Shown here: positions 36,736 to 45,403 of the stretch, in pieces
Numbering within the stretch: position 1 is the first letter of the stretch
How the letters are laid out: each line of letters starts with the position of its first letter
Origin: Bryocella elongata
GTDB taxonomy: Bacteria > Acidobacteriota > Terriglobia > Terriglobales > Acidobacteriaceae
Direction: 5' to 3'
Assembly (NCBI RefSeq): GCF_900108185.1
Contig: NZ_FNVA01000005.1
Location: 310,001 to 374,000, forward strand
DNA length: 64,000 nucleotides
Position numbers and translations under genes: made by a program
Notes under the pieces: model-generated
Databases searched by the model: none
Seen by the model: the letters and a program-made list of their open reading frames with translations, nothing else
Told to the model about the DNA's origin: nothing

Positions 36736-37275
36736 ATGCGCCCACTCCAATGCCTATCGCTCGTTACTCTCCTCGTCCCGTGCGCTGCTTGGTCACAGCA
36801 GGCAGATGCCGTCCCGCTGAAGTTGACTCTTGCAAGGACACGGATGATTGGCCTCCTACGCGTTGGCCTGCAAAATGAGTCCGAACGAAACGTGCACCTA
36901 CGCCTTGGCGCTGGCGACGACCGCGGCTATGACTACCTCACAGCCATTTCTCTGGAAATGCGCTCGCAGGACGGCAAGCAGTACCAGCTCGAGTACCTGG
37001 CGATGCCGATCACGGGCGTGTCGCGAAGGGTGGAAGTGACGATTCCTCCCCACGGAACCTGGACGGGCGATGTGGTGTTGTGGAACTTTTTCATTTTTCC
37101 AGGGGGACCAGGGCACGCTGACAATGCCCACCCCATACCGCTGGAGGATATGCCCGCGGCCCGTTACAGCATCACGGCGGTCTTCACCGAGGCGCCCCCT
37201 GCATCAAATCCTGATCCGTCTGATTGGGTAGGCACGGTCCGCTCGCAGCCGCTGGCCTACGACTGGCCCTACTGA
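36736..37275 (+). CDS. Hypothetical exported protein
   Basis: The 179-residue product begins with a signal peptide (MRPLQCLSLVTLLVPCAAWSQ, cleavage likely near AWSQ). The mature part is predicted beta-rich and resembles a single immunoglobulin-like domain: VGLQNESERNVHLRLG, VTIPPHGTWTGDVVLWNFF. No family was recognised. There is no strong ribosome site at ATG 36736. Its last 7 nt overlap the end of the convergent radical SAM gene. Confidence 0.6.
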   Translation: MRPLQCLSLVTLLVPCAAWSQQADAVPLKLTLARTRMIGLLRVGLQNESERNVHLRLGAGDDRGYDYLTAISLEMRSQDGKQYQLEYLAMPITGVSRRVEVTIPPHGTWTGDVVLWNFFIFPGGPGHADNAHPIPLEDMPAARYSITAVFTEAPPASNPDPSDWVGTVRSQPLAYDWPY

Positions 37276-38366
37276 ATCTGAACCAGCCCTGAGTCCGCGC
37301 CATGCCCCGCGCCGCCCGGCGTAATCGCGTTTGCCTGCTCTCCCCGCCAGTGGTCGATGTAGCTCACCTGGTGGACGCAGCTGATGGTGCAGTTCGGAGC
37401 GCAGGACTTCTCCGTCAGGAACTCGCGCTTCACATCTTCTACCGAGTACTCCGCGATCGGCACGCCGGGGTAGCCGCGCTGCTGCGAGCAATAGTGGATC
37501 AGCCCGTTCTCGCACACGTACAGGTAGCGCGAGCCCGCGCGGCAGCGCCAGTCGTTCGGCTTGCCGTTTGCGATGGCTTCCTGAAAATGGTTGAACCGCG
37601 AGTAGCTGCGCCGCGTGAGCTTGCGCACGGCGTCCCAGGTCTTGCGCTCGTCTGCTCCCAGGGCCTTCAGCTGTCCCGAACCATCGTGGATGATGCCGAT
37701 GGTCGACGAGAAGCCGAGGTCCAGCGCGCGGGTGCTCACCAGGTACGCGTCGTTCGGATCGGCAATCCCACCGCCCACGACGCTGTTAATGTTTACGTGG
37801 AAGTCGGCGTGCTCGGCCAGCATGCGCAGCTTGGCGTCCAGCACCTTCAGCGACTTCTTCGAGACATCGTCGGGCATCACGTTGTCGATGGAGATCTGCA
37901 GGTGGTCGAGGCCAGCCTCGTTCAGCGCCTTGATCTTGTCCGGCATCAACAGGTAGCCGTTGGTGATCATCCCGGCGATGGCGCCGGTCTTGCGGATCGC
38001 GCGGATCACGCCTTCGATGTTGGGGTGCAGCAGCGGCTCGCCGCCGGAGATGGTGATGACGGACGTGCCCAGCTTGCCGAGGTGCGCAATCCTGCGCTCC
38101 ATCTCGGCCAGATCCACCGCGCTCGAGTGGTCGTCATACTCGTTGCAGTAGGTGCACGCCAGGTTGCAGCGGCGCATGGGCACGATCTGCGCCATGTACG
38201 GGTGCGCCGTATCGGCCAGCGCCCAGCCGATCGAGCTAAGCTCGCGCATACGTCGCGAGGCCGCAATCAGGCGGCGCTTCGCGGTCATGCGACGTGCTGC
38301 GGCAGGCGGAGGGGTGAAGCGCGCTTCCGTCTTCGGGGCCGTTTGGGTCTGGGCTGTGGTGTCCAT
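37269..38366 (-). CDS. Radical SAM/SPASM domain protein
   Basis: The 365-residue protein binds a 4Fe-4S cluster through CNLACTYC (Cys67, Cys71, Cys74) and has a GGEPLLHP motif typical of radical SAM barrels. The C-terminal SPASM-like region contains CRAGSRYLYVCENGLIHYC and a further CAPNCTISC. Such enzymes modify peptides or proteins or act in cofactor synthesis; the substrate is not evident and no precursor peptide was found next to it. ATG 38366 with GGAG upstream is preferred over a TTG two codons earlier. The start faces the GH3 gene (divergent). Confidence 0.85.
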   Translation of the reverse strand: MDTTAQTQTAPKTEARFTPPPAAARRMTAKRRLIAASRRMRELSSIGWALADTAHPYMAQIVPMRRCNLACTYCNEYDDHSSAVDLAEMERRIAHLGKLGTSVITISGGEPLLHPNIEGVIRAIRKTGAIAGMITNGYLLMPDKIKALNEAGLDHLQISIDNVMPDDVSKKSLKVLDAKLRMLAEHADFHVNINSVVGGGIADPNDAYLVSTRALDLGFSSTIGIIHDGSGQLKALGADERKTWDAVRKLTRRSYSRFNHFQEAIANGKPNDWRCRAGSRYLYVCENGLIHYCSQQRGYPGVPIAEYSVEDVKREFLTEKSCAPNCTISCVHQVSYIDHWRGEQANAITPGGAGHGADSGLVQIQ

Positions 38367-38583
38367 AGTCAACGCTCCATTCTATCGCGATGCGGTCAAC
38401 AGCCTGCCAGAGACGGGCCAGCTTCGCTCTGCGGCGGTCTCGGTTCCGTTCTGGTTACAGCGAAGCAAGTCACGCCACGACCCTCTAACCCGCGTGCTGA
38501 CAGAGGTTGCGAGCAGGGGCTACTATCTGTCTCCGTTAGCGGTCTCTTTCTCCGCGCGCAGCCCAAGGCCCGTGACTCTGCCC

Positions 38584-40866
38584 ATGATCAAGCTCCACGC
38601 CCTCCTGCCCTCTGTTGTTGCCCTTGCACTTCTTGCCGGTCAGGCCCCGGCGCAATCGGCTCTCACGACCGACGATCTTCGCCGAGCCGACGCGCTCCTC
38701 GCGCAGATGACGCCAGCCGAGAAGATCGGCCAGCTCAATCAGCCCTTCTACTTCAAGCTGCCGATTGCCGGCTTCAAGGCCGACCCCGTCTCCTACGAAG
38801 ACCACATTCGGCGCGGCGAGATCGGCTCACTGCTCTTCCTCACGGATGCTGCCGAGATCAACCGGCTGCAGAAGATCGCGCTCAACGAATCGCGCCTGCA
38901 CATCCCCATCCTCTTCGGCTTCGATGTCATCCACGGCTTCGATACGGAGTTCCCCGTGCCCATCGGCGCGGCCTCCTCGTGGGACCCTGAGATGGTGCAG
39001 CGTGCGCAGGCGATGGCCGCGGAAGAGGCCTGGCACGCCGGCCTGCGCTGGAGCTTCGCTCCCATGGTAGACATCGCGCGCGACCCGCGCTGGGGCCGCA
39101 TCTCCGAGGGCGCCGGCGAAGATCCCTTCCTCGGCGCGGCGATGGCGCGGGCGCAGGTGCTCGGCTTCCAGGGCTCTTCGGAGCGTCCCTTCCTCGCGAC
39201 GCTGAAGCACTTCGCCGGCTACGGCGCTGCCACAGGCGGCCGCGACTACGACGCCTCCTACATCTCCGAAGAGCAGCTGCAGAACGTCTATCTCCCACCC
39301 TTCCGCGCGGGTGTCGAGGCCGGCGCAGGCTCCGTGATGAGCGCGTACATGGACCTGAACGACGTGCCCGCCAGCGGCAACGTACATCTGCTGCGCGAGA
39401 TCCTACGCGAGCAGATGGGCTTCCACGGCTTCGTCGTCAGCGACGCCTTCGCTGTGGGCAGCCTGGTCACCCAGGGCTTCGCCAAGGACCCCGCGGACGC
39501 CGCTCAGCGAGGAGCCATCGCGGGCGTCAACATGGACATGGGCTCGGCTACGTACCTCAACCAGATGAAGGCGCTGCTCGACAAGGGGCAGCTCCCTACG
39601 TCGCAGCTCGATGACCTCGCGCGGCCCATCCTCGCGACGAAGTACCACCTCGGCCTCTTCGATCATCCCTTCTCCGACGCGACCGGACAGACCCACTCCG
39701 AGATGCTCGCCAAGCATCGCCCGGCTGCACGTCTCGCTGCCGAGCGCTCCGCGGTGCTGCTGCGCAACGAAGGCCATCTGCTGCCGCTGGCCAAGAGCAC
39801 GAAGCGCATCGCAGTCATCGGCCCGATGGGGGACCGCGCCGAAGACATGAACGGTCCCTGGAGCCTCACGGCCAAGGGTACGGACACCGTCTCCGTCGTC
39901 GCAGGCCTCAAGACCAAGTTCGTCGGCGCGAATGTGCGCTTCGCTCCGGGAGTGCAGCTCATCAAGGAGTTTCCGTCCTCCTTCGATGGCATGTTCGGCC
40001 CCAAGCCCGAGACGCCCTGGTCCGCCGAGGAGGCCGAGAAGCAGTGGAAGGCCGCGCTGGATCTCGCGCGCAACTCCGACGTCGTCGTGATGACGCTGGG
40101 CGAGCTTGCGGCGATGGACTTTGAGTATTCTTCGCGCTCCTCGCTGCAGCTTCCCGGCCGGCAGCAGGAGCTGCTCCAGGCCGTGCAGGCGCTGGGCAAG
40201 CCCGTCGTGCTGCTGCTCTTCAGCACCCGGCCGCTGGATCTGGCCTGGGCTTCGTCGCACGTGCCGGCCATCATGGACTGCTTCTTCGGCGGCACGGAGA
40301 CCGGGAATGCCGTGGCCGATCTGCTTGCGGGCGATGCCGTCCCCGGCGGCAAGCTCACCGTCTCCTGGCCGCGCAACGTGGGCCAGGTACCTGTCTTTTA
40401 TGCGCACACCGCATCGCACAAGCCCTATGATTCGCCGGAGTTCACCTCGCGTTACTGGGACCTGCCCACGTCGCCGCTGTATCCCTTCGGCTTCGGGCTC
40501 AGCTACTCGACCTTCAGCATCAGCAACCTTCGCTTGAGCGCGAAGTCCTCGCCGGTGGATGGCACCACGACCGCGACCGTCACTGTTACCAACACCGGCA
40601 AGGTCGCCGCGGATGAGGTTGTGCAGCTCTACCTGCATCAGCGTTACGGCTCCGGCTCGCGCCCGGTGCGCGAACTCAAGGGCTTCCGCCGCGTCACGCT
40701 CGCTCCCGGCCAGTCGCAGGAGGTCAGCCTCACCGTCGGGCCGAAGGAGCGCACCTACTTCAGCGCCGCGAAGGGTAGCTGGGTCACCGAGCCCTCCGAC
40801 TTCGACGTGTGGGTGGGTGACAGCTCCGAGGCCACGCTGCATGAGAGCTTCAGCGTGCTGCCGTAG
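38584..40866 (+). CDS. bglX: Beta-glucosidase, glycoside hydrolase family 3 (BglX-like), exported
   Basis: The 760-residue protein has a signal peptide (LPSVVALALLAGQAPAQ). The GH3 N-terminal barrel includes RDPRWGRISEGAGEDPFL, LKHFAGYGAATGGRDYD and the nucleophile Asp287 in GFVVSDAFAVG. The C-terminal alpha/beta sandwich and a fibronectin-III-like domain (VTVTNTGKVAADEVVQLYLH) complete the BglX layout. It releases glucose or other sugars from beta-linked oligosaccharides in the periplasm or outside. The ATG at 38584 is chosen because the 144-codon extension upstream has no signal peptide and overlaps the divergent radical SAM gene. Confidence 0.92.
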   Translation: MIKLHALLPSVVALALLAGQAPAQSALTTDDLRRADALLAQMTPAEKIGQLNQPFYFKLPIAGFKADPVSYEDHIRRGEIGSLLFLTDAAEINRLQKIALNESRLHIPILFGFDVIHGFDTEFPVPIGAASSWDPEMVQRAQAMAAEEAWHAGLRWSFAPMVDIARDPRWGRISEGAGEDPFLGAAMARAQVLGFQGSSERPFLATLKHFAGYGAATGGRDYDASYISEEQLQNVYLPPFRAGVEAGAGSVMSAYMDLNDVPASGNVHLLREILREQMGFHGFVVSDAFAVGSLVTQGFAKDPADAAQRGAIAGVNMDMGSATYLNQMKALLDKGQLPTSQLDDLARPILATKYHLGLFDHPFSDATGQTHSEMLAKHRPAARLAAERSAVLLRNEGHLLPLAKSTKRIAVIGPMGDRAEDMNGPWSLTAKGTDTVSVVAGLKTKFVGANVRFAPGVQLIKEFPSSFDGMFGPKPETPWSAEEAEKQWKAALDLARNSDVVVMTLGELAAMDFEYSSRSSLQLPGRQQELLQAVQALGKPVVLLLFSTRPLDLAWASSHVPAIMDCFFGGTETGNAVADLLAGDAVPGGKLTVSWPRNVGQVPVFYAHTASHKPYDSPEFTSRYWDLPTSPLYPFGFGLSYSTFSISNLRLSAKSSPVDGTTTATVTVTNTGKVAADEVVQLYLHQRYGSGSRPVRELKGFRRVTLAPGQSQEVSLTVGPKERTYFSAAKGSWVTEPSDFDVWVGDSSEATLHESFSVLP

Positions 40867-40931
40867 CGTTTCACGATCCTCGTAGTCGTAAACTGAAGGA
40901 GAACGCTGAAGAAGCAAGACAGGGAGCAACG

Positions 40932-41150
40932 ATGCCGCGCGAGATCGACTGGACCGACGTACTGGAGATTGGGATTCAACTGCTGGAGATGTTCCCCGAC
41001 ACCGATCCCTACACCGTGCGCTTCACGGACCTGCACAAGTGGGTGACGCAGCTGCCCGGCTTCGTTGGCGACCCCATGAAGTCCACCGAGAAGGGCCTGG
41101 AAGCCATCCAGCTCGCCTGGCATGAAGAGTACGAGGAAGCGAAAGGATAA
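40932..41150 (+). CDS. iscX: IscX-like Fe-S assembly adaptor
   Basis: The 72-residue acidic protein matches the IscX (YfhJ) pattern: IDWTDVLEIGIQLLEMFPDTDPYTVRFTDLHKWV and a C-terminal LEAIQLAWHEEYEE helix. IscX binds IscS and modulates cysteine desulfurase and iron delivery in Fe-S cluster assembly. No isc or suf genes lie nearby, so it is a stand-alone copy. A GGGAG ribosome site precedes the ATG. The gene is followed directly by a tandem 14-base repeat. Confidence 0.85.
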   Translation: MPREIDWTDVLEIGIQLLEMFPDTDPYTVRFTDLHKWVTQLPGFVGDPMKSTEKGLEAIQLAWHEEYEEAKG

Positions 41151-41218
41151 GGCGAGACAGTAGAGGCGAGACAGTAGACAGTTGCGTGGGGCCGAGCGAC
41201 CCACGCACTGTCTACTGT
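41151..41218. repeat. Tandem 14-mer and hairpin between iscX and murJ
   Basis: The 14-base unit GGCGAGACAGTAGA occurs twice without a gap at 41151-41164 and 41165-41178, directly after the iscX stop. It consists of two heptads. The following arm 41171-41190 pairs with 41200-41218 (one bulged base, 19 pairs, 9-nt loop). The right arm is the sequence just downstream of the murJ stop on the minus strand. The structure is well suited to end both convergent transcripts. Confidence 0.88.
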
Positions 41219-41221
41219 TTA

Positions 41222-42832
41222 CTATCTGCCTCTCCGAAGTAGCTGCTTCGGCAGCTTCGACCCTGACGCGAGCAGCACCACCAGCGCGACTAGACCCCAC
41301 GCTACGGACCCTGCCGCGATGATCACGAGCCCGCCGCGATGGCTCGTCGTTGCCGGCAGCGCATGTGCCGTGGCATAAGCCGCGCCGAATGACAGTACCG
41401 CCGCCAGCGCTGCGCGGCCGAGCTCGCCAAACTCCAGCTGCGCCAGCGACACGAGCCGCTTCTTGTGCAGCAGGATCGCCAGCGTGCCGGTCTGCACCAG
41501 GATGCCCAGGTCGGAAGCGATCGCAAGGCCTGTGAGATCCAGCGTGTGAAACAGCGCCCAGTAGATCGGCGCCGAGAGCACCGTCACAGTCGTGCCGATG
41601 ATCGCAGGTGTCTTCGTGTCGCTGGCGGCGTAGAACGCCCGCGCGTAGATGCCCTGAATTGCCCAGATGCTCAGCGTGAACGCGAGCAGGATAAACAGGT
41701 GCGTTGTGGTGGACGCATTCGCGCGGCTGAAGGCGCCGCGGCGGAACTGGTCCATCAGCCATGGCGCCAGCGCGATCATCCACGCTGAAACGAGAAAGCC
41801 CACAGAGGCCAGCCGCGACACCGCCCGCGTCACCGACGCCGAGAACTCCCACTCCAGCTTGCGCTGGTACAGCGATGCGAAGAAGGGAAGCGACGCTGCT
41901 CCGGCGGCGGCTCCGATCACGTTGAACGGAGCATTGAAAAGGTCCTTCGCGTTGCCGATCAGGGTGATGCCGCCTTCGCGCGCGGAAGCGAAGTAGTTCA
42001 GAAACTGCCGGTCGAACATGACCAGCGAAACGCCGATCATCAGCGGCAACGAGAGCCGCAGCCATTCGTGGAAGGCCGGATCGCGGAAGTCGATATGCAG
42101 TGAGTACCGGAGCCCGGAGCGCAGCGCGCCGATGCCGTTCAGCAGCGCATTGCCGAAGAGCATGCCCGCCGTCACGCCCACCGCCAGCGACACCACCCCC
42201 AGCTGCTTGTGCAGCAGGAACGCCCCGCCGATGATGCCGACGTTATAGAGAAGCGGAGCGACGGCCTGGTAGATGAAGATCTTGCGCACCTGCAACCGCG
42301 ATCCCATCACGCTGCCGAAGAAGAAGAAGATCTGCCCGGGCAGGATGATTCGCGTCATCGTCGTCGCAAGGCTGCTGCGCAGCGCATCGCCACGGAAACC
42401 CTCGTTCGCGAGCCAGATGTACTGCGGCGCGAAGATCTCCGCCAACAGCACGCCCACACCCAGCACGACGAGCATGTTGTTCAGGATCACCGAAAGCGCA
42501 TGGTCCGCGCCGCGCTCATCGCCCGCCGTGAGGTACCGGTTCAGGATCGTGATGACGGAGATTGAGGCCGCTCCACCGATGAGGAAGTAGGCCAGCAAGT
42601 CCGGCAACGCAAAGGCTGCGCGATACGCGTCCTGCTGCGCTCCCGCGCCAAACAGGTAGTTCACATACGCAGTCCGCACCAGGCCCAGAACGCCGGAGAG
42701 CAGGGCGCTCGCCATCAGCAGCATCGCGGCCGAACCGGCCGTGTGGGTCTTCGTTGTCTTCGCGGTCGTGGCCGCGGGGGGCGTCTGAATTTCGCTCACG
42801 TCGTCTTCAAGGCAAAGGGTTCCGCGCGGCAC
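41222..42832 (-). CDS. murJ: Lipid II flippase MurJ (MviN family)
   Basis: The ~530-residue protein has about 14 membrane helices of the MOP superfamily. The N-terminal signature MLLMASALLSGVLGLVRTAY and GAGAQQDAYRAAFALPDLLAYFLIGGA are typical of MviN/MurJ. MurJ flips lipid II for peptidoglycan synthesis. The start is GTG at 42832, or GTG at 42799 (VSEIQT...), which may be more natural; neither has a strong ribosome site. The last codons run into the heptad-type repeat shared with iscX. Confidence 0.9.
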   Translation of the reverse strand: MPRGTLCLEDDVSEIQTPPAATTAKTTKTHTAGSAAMLLMASALLSGVLGLVRTAYVNYLFGAGAQQDAYRAAFALPDLLAYFLIGGAASISVITILNRYLTAGDERGADHALSVILNNMLVVLGVGVLLAEIFAPQYIWLANEGFRGDALRSSLATTMTRIILPGQIFFFFGSVMGSRLQVRKIFIYQAVAPLLYNVGIIGGAFLLHKQLGVVSLAVGVTAGMLFGNALLNGIGALRSGLRYSLHIDFRDPAFHEWLRLSLPLMIGVSLVMFDRQFLNYFASAREGGITLIGNAKDLFNAPFNVIGAAAGAASLPFFASLYQRKLEWEFSASVTRAVSRLASVGFLVSAWMIALAPWLMDQFRRGAFSRANASTTTHLFILLAFTLSIWAIQGIYARAFYAASDTKTPAIIGTTVTVLSAPIYWALFHTLDLTGLAIASDLGILVQTGTLAILLHKKRLVSLAQLEFGELGRAALAAVLSFGAAYATAHALPATTSHRGGLVIIAAGSVAWGLVALVVLLASGSKLPKQLLRRGR

Positions 42833-42918
42833 GTGTTTGCCACCATGCGCTCAATCTTGACGATACCAAGTAGGTAGGGAGGAGTGGGATGGCACGGGCT
42901 GAGTGTGCGAGGGATTCG

Positions 42919-43551
42919 CTACTCGGTTGTGAACAGGTCGCCCTGGAATCGCTCGCCGCGATCTGCGGGCTTCTCCGTATTCCGCTCCACCAGTCGCGGC
43001 CTCATGGTCCGCACCTTGGTCGGTCCCGGCGTCGCGGTCTCGCCGTCCATGTTCACCGGTCGCGCGAGAATCGCGGCCAGCGCACGAAGATCATCCCGCA
43101 GCAACTGAATCGCTGCCTCGCGGCGAAGCGTCGTGATGGAGGCCACCTGAGCGCCCTGCAAAGGTTCGCGCACGGGCATCTGCGTCGGGGCGGGCGCTGC
43201 CATGGATATCGCAGGCGCCGCTGGGGCCATCACGGGCTCCGCGGCAAACGACGCGGCCTCCTTCGGCTTGGCCTCGCCCTTGAAGACCTGTCGCGCTCCG
43301 GGAATCGTGTAGCCCTGGTCGTAAAGCAGGGTCTTGATGCGCAGCGCCACTTCGACATCCTTGCGGCGATACAGCCGCTGGCCGGTGCCGCCCTTGTTGG
43401 GCTTCAGGTGAGGGAACTCACTCTCCCAGAACCGCAGCACGTATGCGGGCACCTCGCAGATGCGAGCCACATCCCCGATGCGGAAGTACAGCTTGTCGGG
43501 GATCTCCGGCGTCTTCGCCGTGTTCTTCCGAATTGGATTCTGAACAGCCAT
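42919..43551 (-). CDS. MerR-family transcriptional regulator
   Basis: The 210-residue protein has an N-terminal MerR winged-helix domain (residues ~18-88): KLYFRIGDVARICEVPAYVL and RLYRRKDVEVALRIKTLL. The C-terminal half is Pro/Ala-rich then helical (REAAIQLLRDDLRALAAIL). No effector-binding domain or cysteine sensor is visible. It is the HTH type found near ihfA/pheT in other bacteria, with unknown target. The ATG at 43551 is preferred over the extension to 43626. Confidence 0.85.
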   Translation of the reverse strand: MAVQNPIRKNTAKTPEIPDKLYFRIGDVARICEVPAYVLRFWESEFPHLKPNKGGTGQRLYRRKDVEVALRIKTLLYDQGYTIPGARQVFKGEAKPKEAASFAAEPVMAPAAPAISMAAPAPTQMPVREPLQGAQVASITTLRREAAIQLLRDDLRALAAILARPVNMDGETATPGPTKVRTMRPRLVERNTEKPADRGERFQGDLFTTE

Positions 43552-43655
43552 CCGTCTCACCGCAAGTATAGGTCGCGTCGCCGGAGATCGGTGGAAAAAC
43601 AGAGGTTCTCCTTTTGAGTCTTCCACTTGGCCCGTCCCGGACGCGGAATTTCGTA

Positions 43656-43684
43656 TTGACCCCGGAACCGGGCTCGTTTAGATT
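43656..43684 (+). promoter_or_regulatory. Sigma-70-type promoter candidate for the methyltransferase gene
   Basis: TTGACC (43656-43661, 5 of 6) is separated by 17 nt from TAGATT (43679-43684, 4 of 6). It lies about 90 nt upstream of the ATG at 43774 in a 222-nt divergent gap. Spacing is ideal, but no experimental start site is known. Confidence 0.5.
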
Positions 43685-43773
43685 TCGCCCAGCGTAAACT
43701 TCCCTTCCTGGCGACCACTCAAAGCACGGTCCGCTGCCGCTGCCTGCCTTCTGCTGAAGACGAACCCAGGACC

Positions 43774-45276
43774 ATGCCGAGCCAGAACATCTATGATCGC
43801 GTGATCTATCCGGCAGCCACGCATCCGGATACGCATCCCCGCCGCCTTGCAGCGATAGCCAGGCTGCATGGTATTCCCGCGGTTGCCCCGGACAACTGTC
43901 GTGTGCTGGAGATCGCCTGCAACACTGGTGCGAACCTGATCCCGATGGCCTATGCTCTGCCGGGCAGCCAGTTCACCGGCTTTGACCTTGCCGGGGGAGC
44001 CATTGCTGAGGGGCAGCGGCGCATCGAGTCTCTGGGGCTTCGCAACATCCGTCTCCTGCAGGCCGACCTGATGGAGGCCGACCAACTCCCCGAGCTGCAG
44101 GGCGAGTTCGACTACATCATCGCGCACGGGCTCTACAGCTGGGTTCCTGACGCCGTCCGCGACCGCCTGCTTGGCTTCTGCAACGAGCGCCTCTCGCCGC
44201 ACGGCATCGCATTCATCAGCTACGCGGCGCTTCCCGGTGGGTATCTCCGCCTTTTGAGCCGGGAGATTCTCCTCGCCGTTGAAGGCCATGGGACGGAGAA
44301 CGTTCCTGAGAAGGGGCTCGATGTCCTCCGCTTCATCGCGGCGTCGCGTCCGGAAGGTGACGGCTTTCGCGTCCTGCTGGAGCGCGAGATCCATGGGATG
44401 GAGAGGCGCGGCCCAGCCGTCGTCTTCCACGATGAGATGGCCTCCGAGTACAAGCCCGTCAGCTTTCAGGACTTCTTCCTCCACGCGCAGGCCCATACGC
44501 TGCAGCACTTCAGTGATGCCCAGATTCCTCCGCCGACCGACCCCTGCTATCGCGCCGAGGTTCGGAAGAAGATTCAGGAGCTCGTCGGCGATGATTCGCT
44601 CGCCAACGAGCAGGCGCTCGATTTCGTCCGGATGCGGTCCTACCGCGAGTCACTGCTTTGCCACGCGGGCGTACCGTTCCAGGTCGATCCGCAGCTGGAG
44701 CCGATGCGTCATCTCTGGCTGTCCTCGAAGGCTTCCGTGGAGCGTCGCAGTGACGGGGTGTGCGTGTTCTCACTGCCTGACCTGGTGCGATTCGAGGCGC
44801 AGGATCCTGGCCTCATCGCACTGCTGGGTGGTCTTGCGGATCGCTTTCCGGAGGCGGTTCCGTTCGCCGAAATCACCGGACCGATCGTGGCGCAGGGCCT
44901 CGCATCAGAGACGCAGCTGCTTACCCTGCTACTGCAACTCGTCATCGCCCGCTTTATCACTCTTGAGGCGTCTCCTGTGCCTGTGCCTGTGCCTGTGCCT
45001 GTGGCTCATGGCGTCCCTGATCGGCCGAAACTAAGCCCGTTGTGCCTGGTGTTCCTGAATGGCGGCGGTCTCATCGTCACACCGTTGCACGCGACGCTGA
45101 GTACCGAAGAGCCGCTGGTATTCAAGCTCCTCCAGCTCCTCGATGGCACGCGCGATCATGCCGACCTGGCCCGCGAGCTCGCGGCGAGGAGTCCAGAGAT
45201 CCCGCCCGGAGACATTGAGGGAGGCCTCAACGGCATGCTCCAACTCTTCTATCGCGCCGGGGCGCTGGAGGCCTGA
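43774..45276 (+). CDS. SAM-dependent methyltransferase with methyltransferase regulatory domain
   Basis: The 500-residue protein has an N-terminal class I methyltransferase fold with SAM motif I VLEIACNTGANL (about residues 45-56) and the acidic motif II FTGFDLAGGAI. Residues ~220-310 fit the methyltransferase regulatory domain (PF10119-like). The C-terminal third resembles a further regulatory extension. A run of five Pro-Val pairs (residues ~401-410) is encoded by five perfect CCTGTG hexamers. The substrate is unknown. It is divergent from the MerR gene. Confidence 0.85.
   Translation: MPSQNIYDRVIYPAATHPDTHPRRLAAIARLHGIPAVAPDNCRVLEIACNTGANLIPMAYALPGSQFTGFDLAGGAIAEGQRRIESLGLRNIRLLQADLMEADQLPELQGEFDYIIAHGLYSWVPDAVRDRLLGFCNERLSPHGIAFISYAALPGGYLRLLSREILLAVEGHGTENVPEKGLDVLRFIAASRPEGDGFRVLLEREIHGMERRGPAVVFHDEMASEYKPVSFQDFFLHAQAHTLQHFSDAQIPPPTDPCYRAEVRKKIQELVGDDSLANEQALDFVRMRSYRESLLCHAGVPFQVDPQLEPMRHLWLSSKASVERRSDGVCVFSLPDLVRFEAQDPGLIALLGGLADRFPEAVPFAEITGPIVAQGLASETQLLTLLLQLVIARFITLEASPVPVPVPVPVAHGVPDRPKLSPLCLVFLNGGGLIVTPLHATLSTEEPLVFKLLQLLDGTRDHADLARELAARSPEIPPGDIEGGLNGMLQLFYRAGALEA
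44974..45003 (+). repeat. Hexanucleotide tandem repeat (CCTGTG)5 inside the methyltransferase gene
   Basis: Five perfect CCTGTG units encode a (Pro-Val)5 linker. Copy-number change would add or remove PV pairs without shifting the frame. Confidence 0.95.
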
Positions 45277-45403
45277 ACGTCTCTGCCAGCTCGCCCGGAA
45301 GCGCCCTGGCGATGGCCCAGCCTGGACGCAACGATCGCCATCCCCGGCCGAAGACGTTCCCCCATGTGCCGCGAGTCCAATAAAATGGATTCAGAGGCTT
45401 GGA

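Noticed and set aside
38152-38583. N-terminal extension (144 codons) of the GH3 beta-glucosidase
   Set aside because: It overlaps the divergent radical SAM gene and lacks a signal peptide; the ATG at 38584 gives a proper one.
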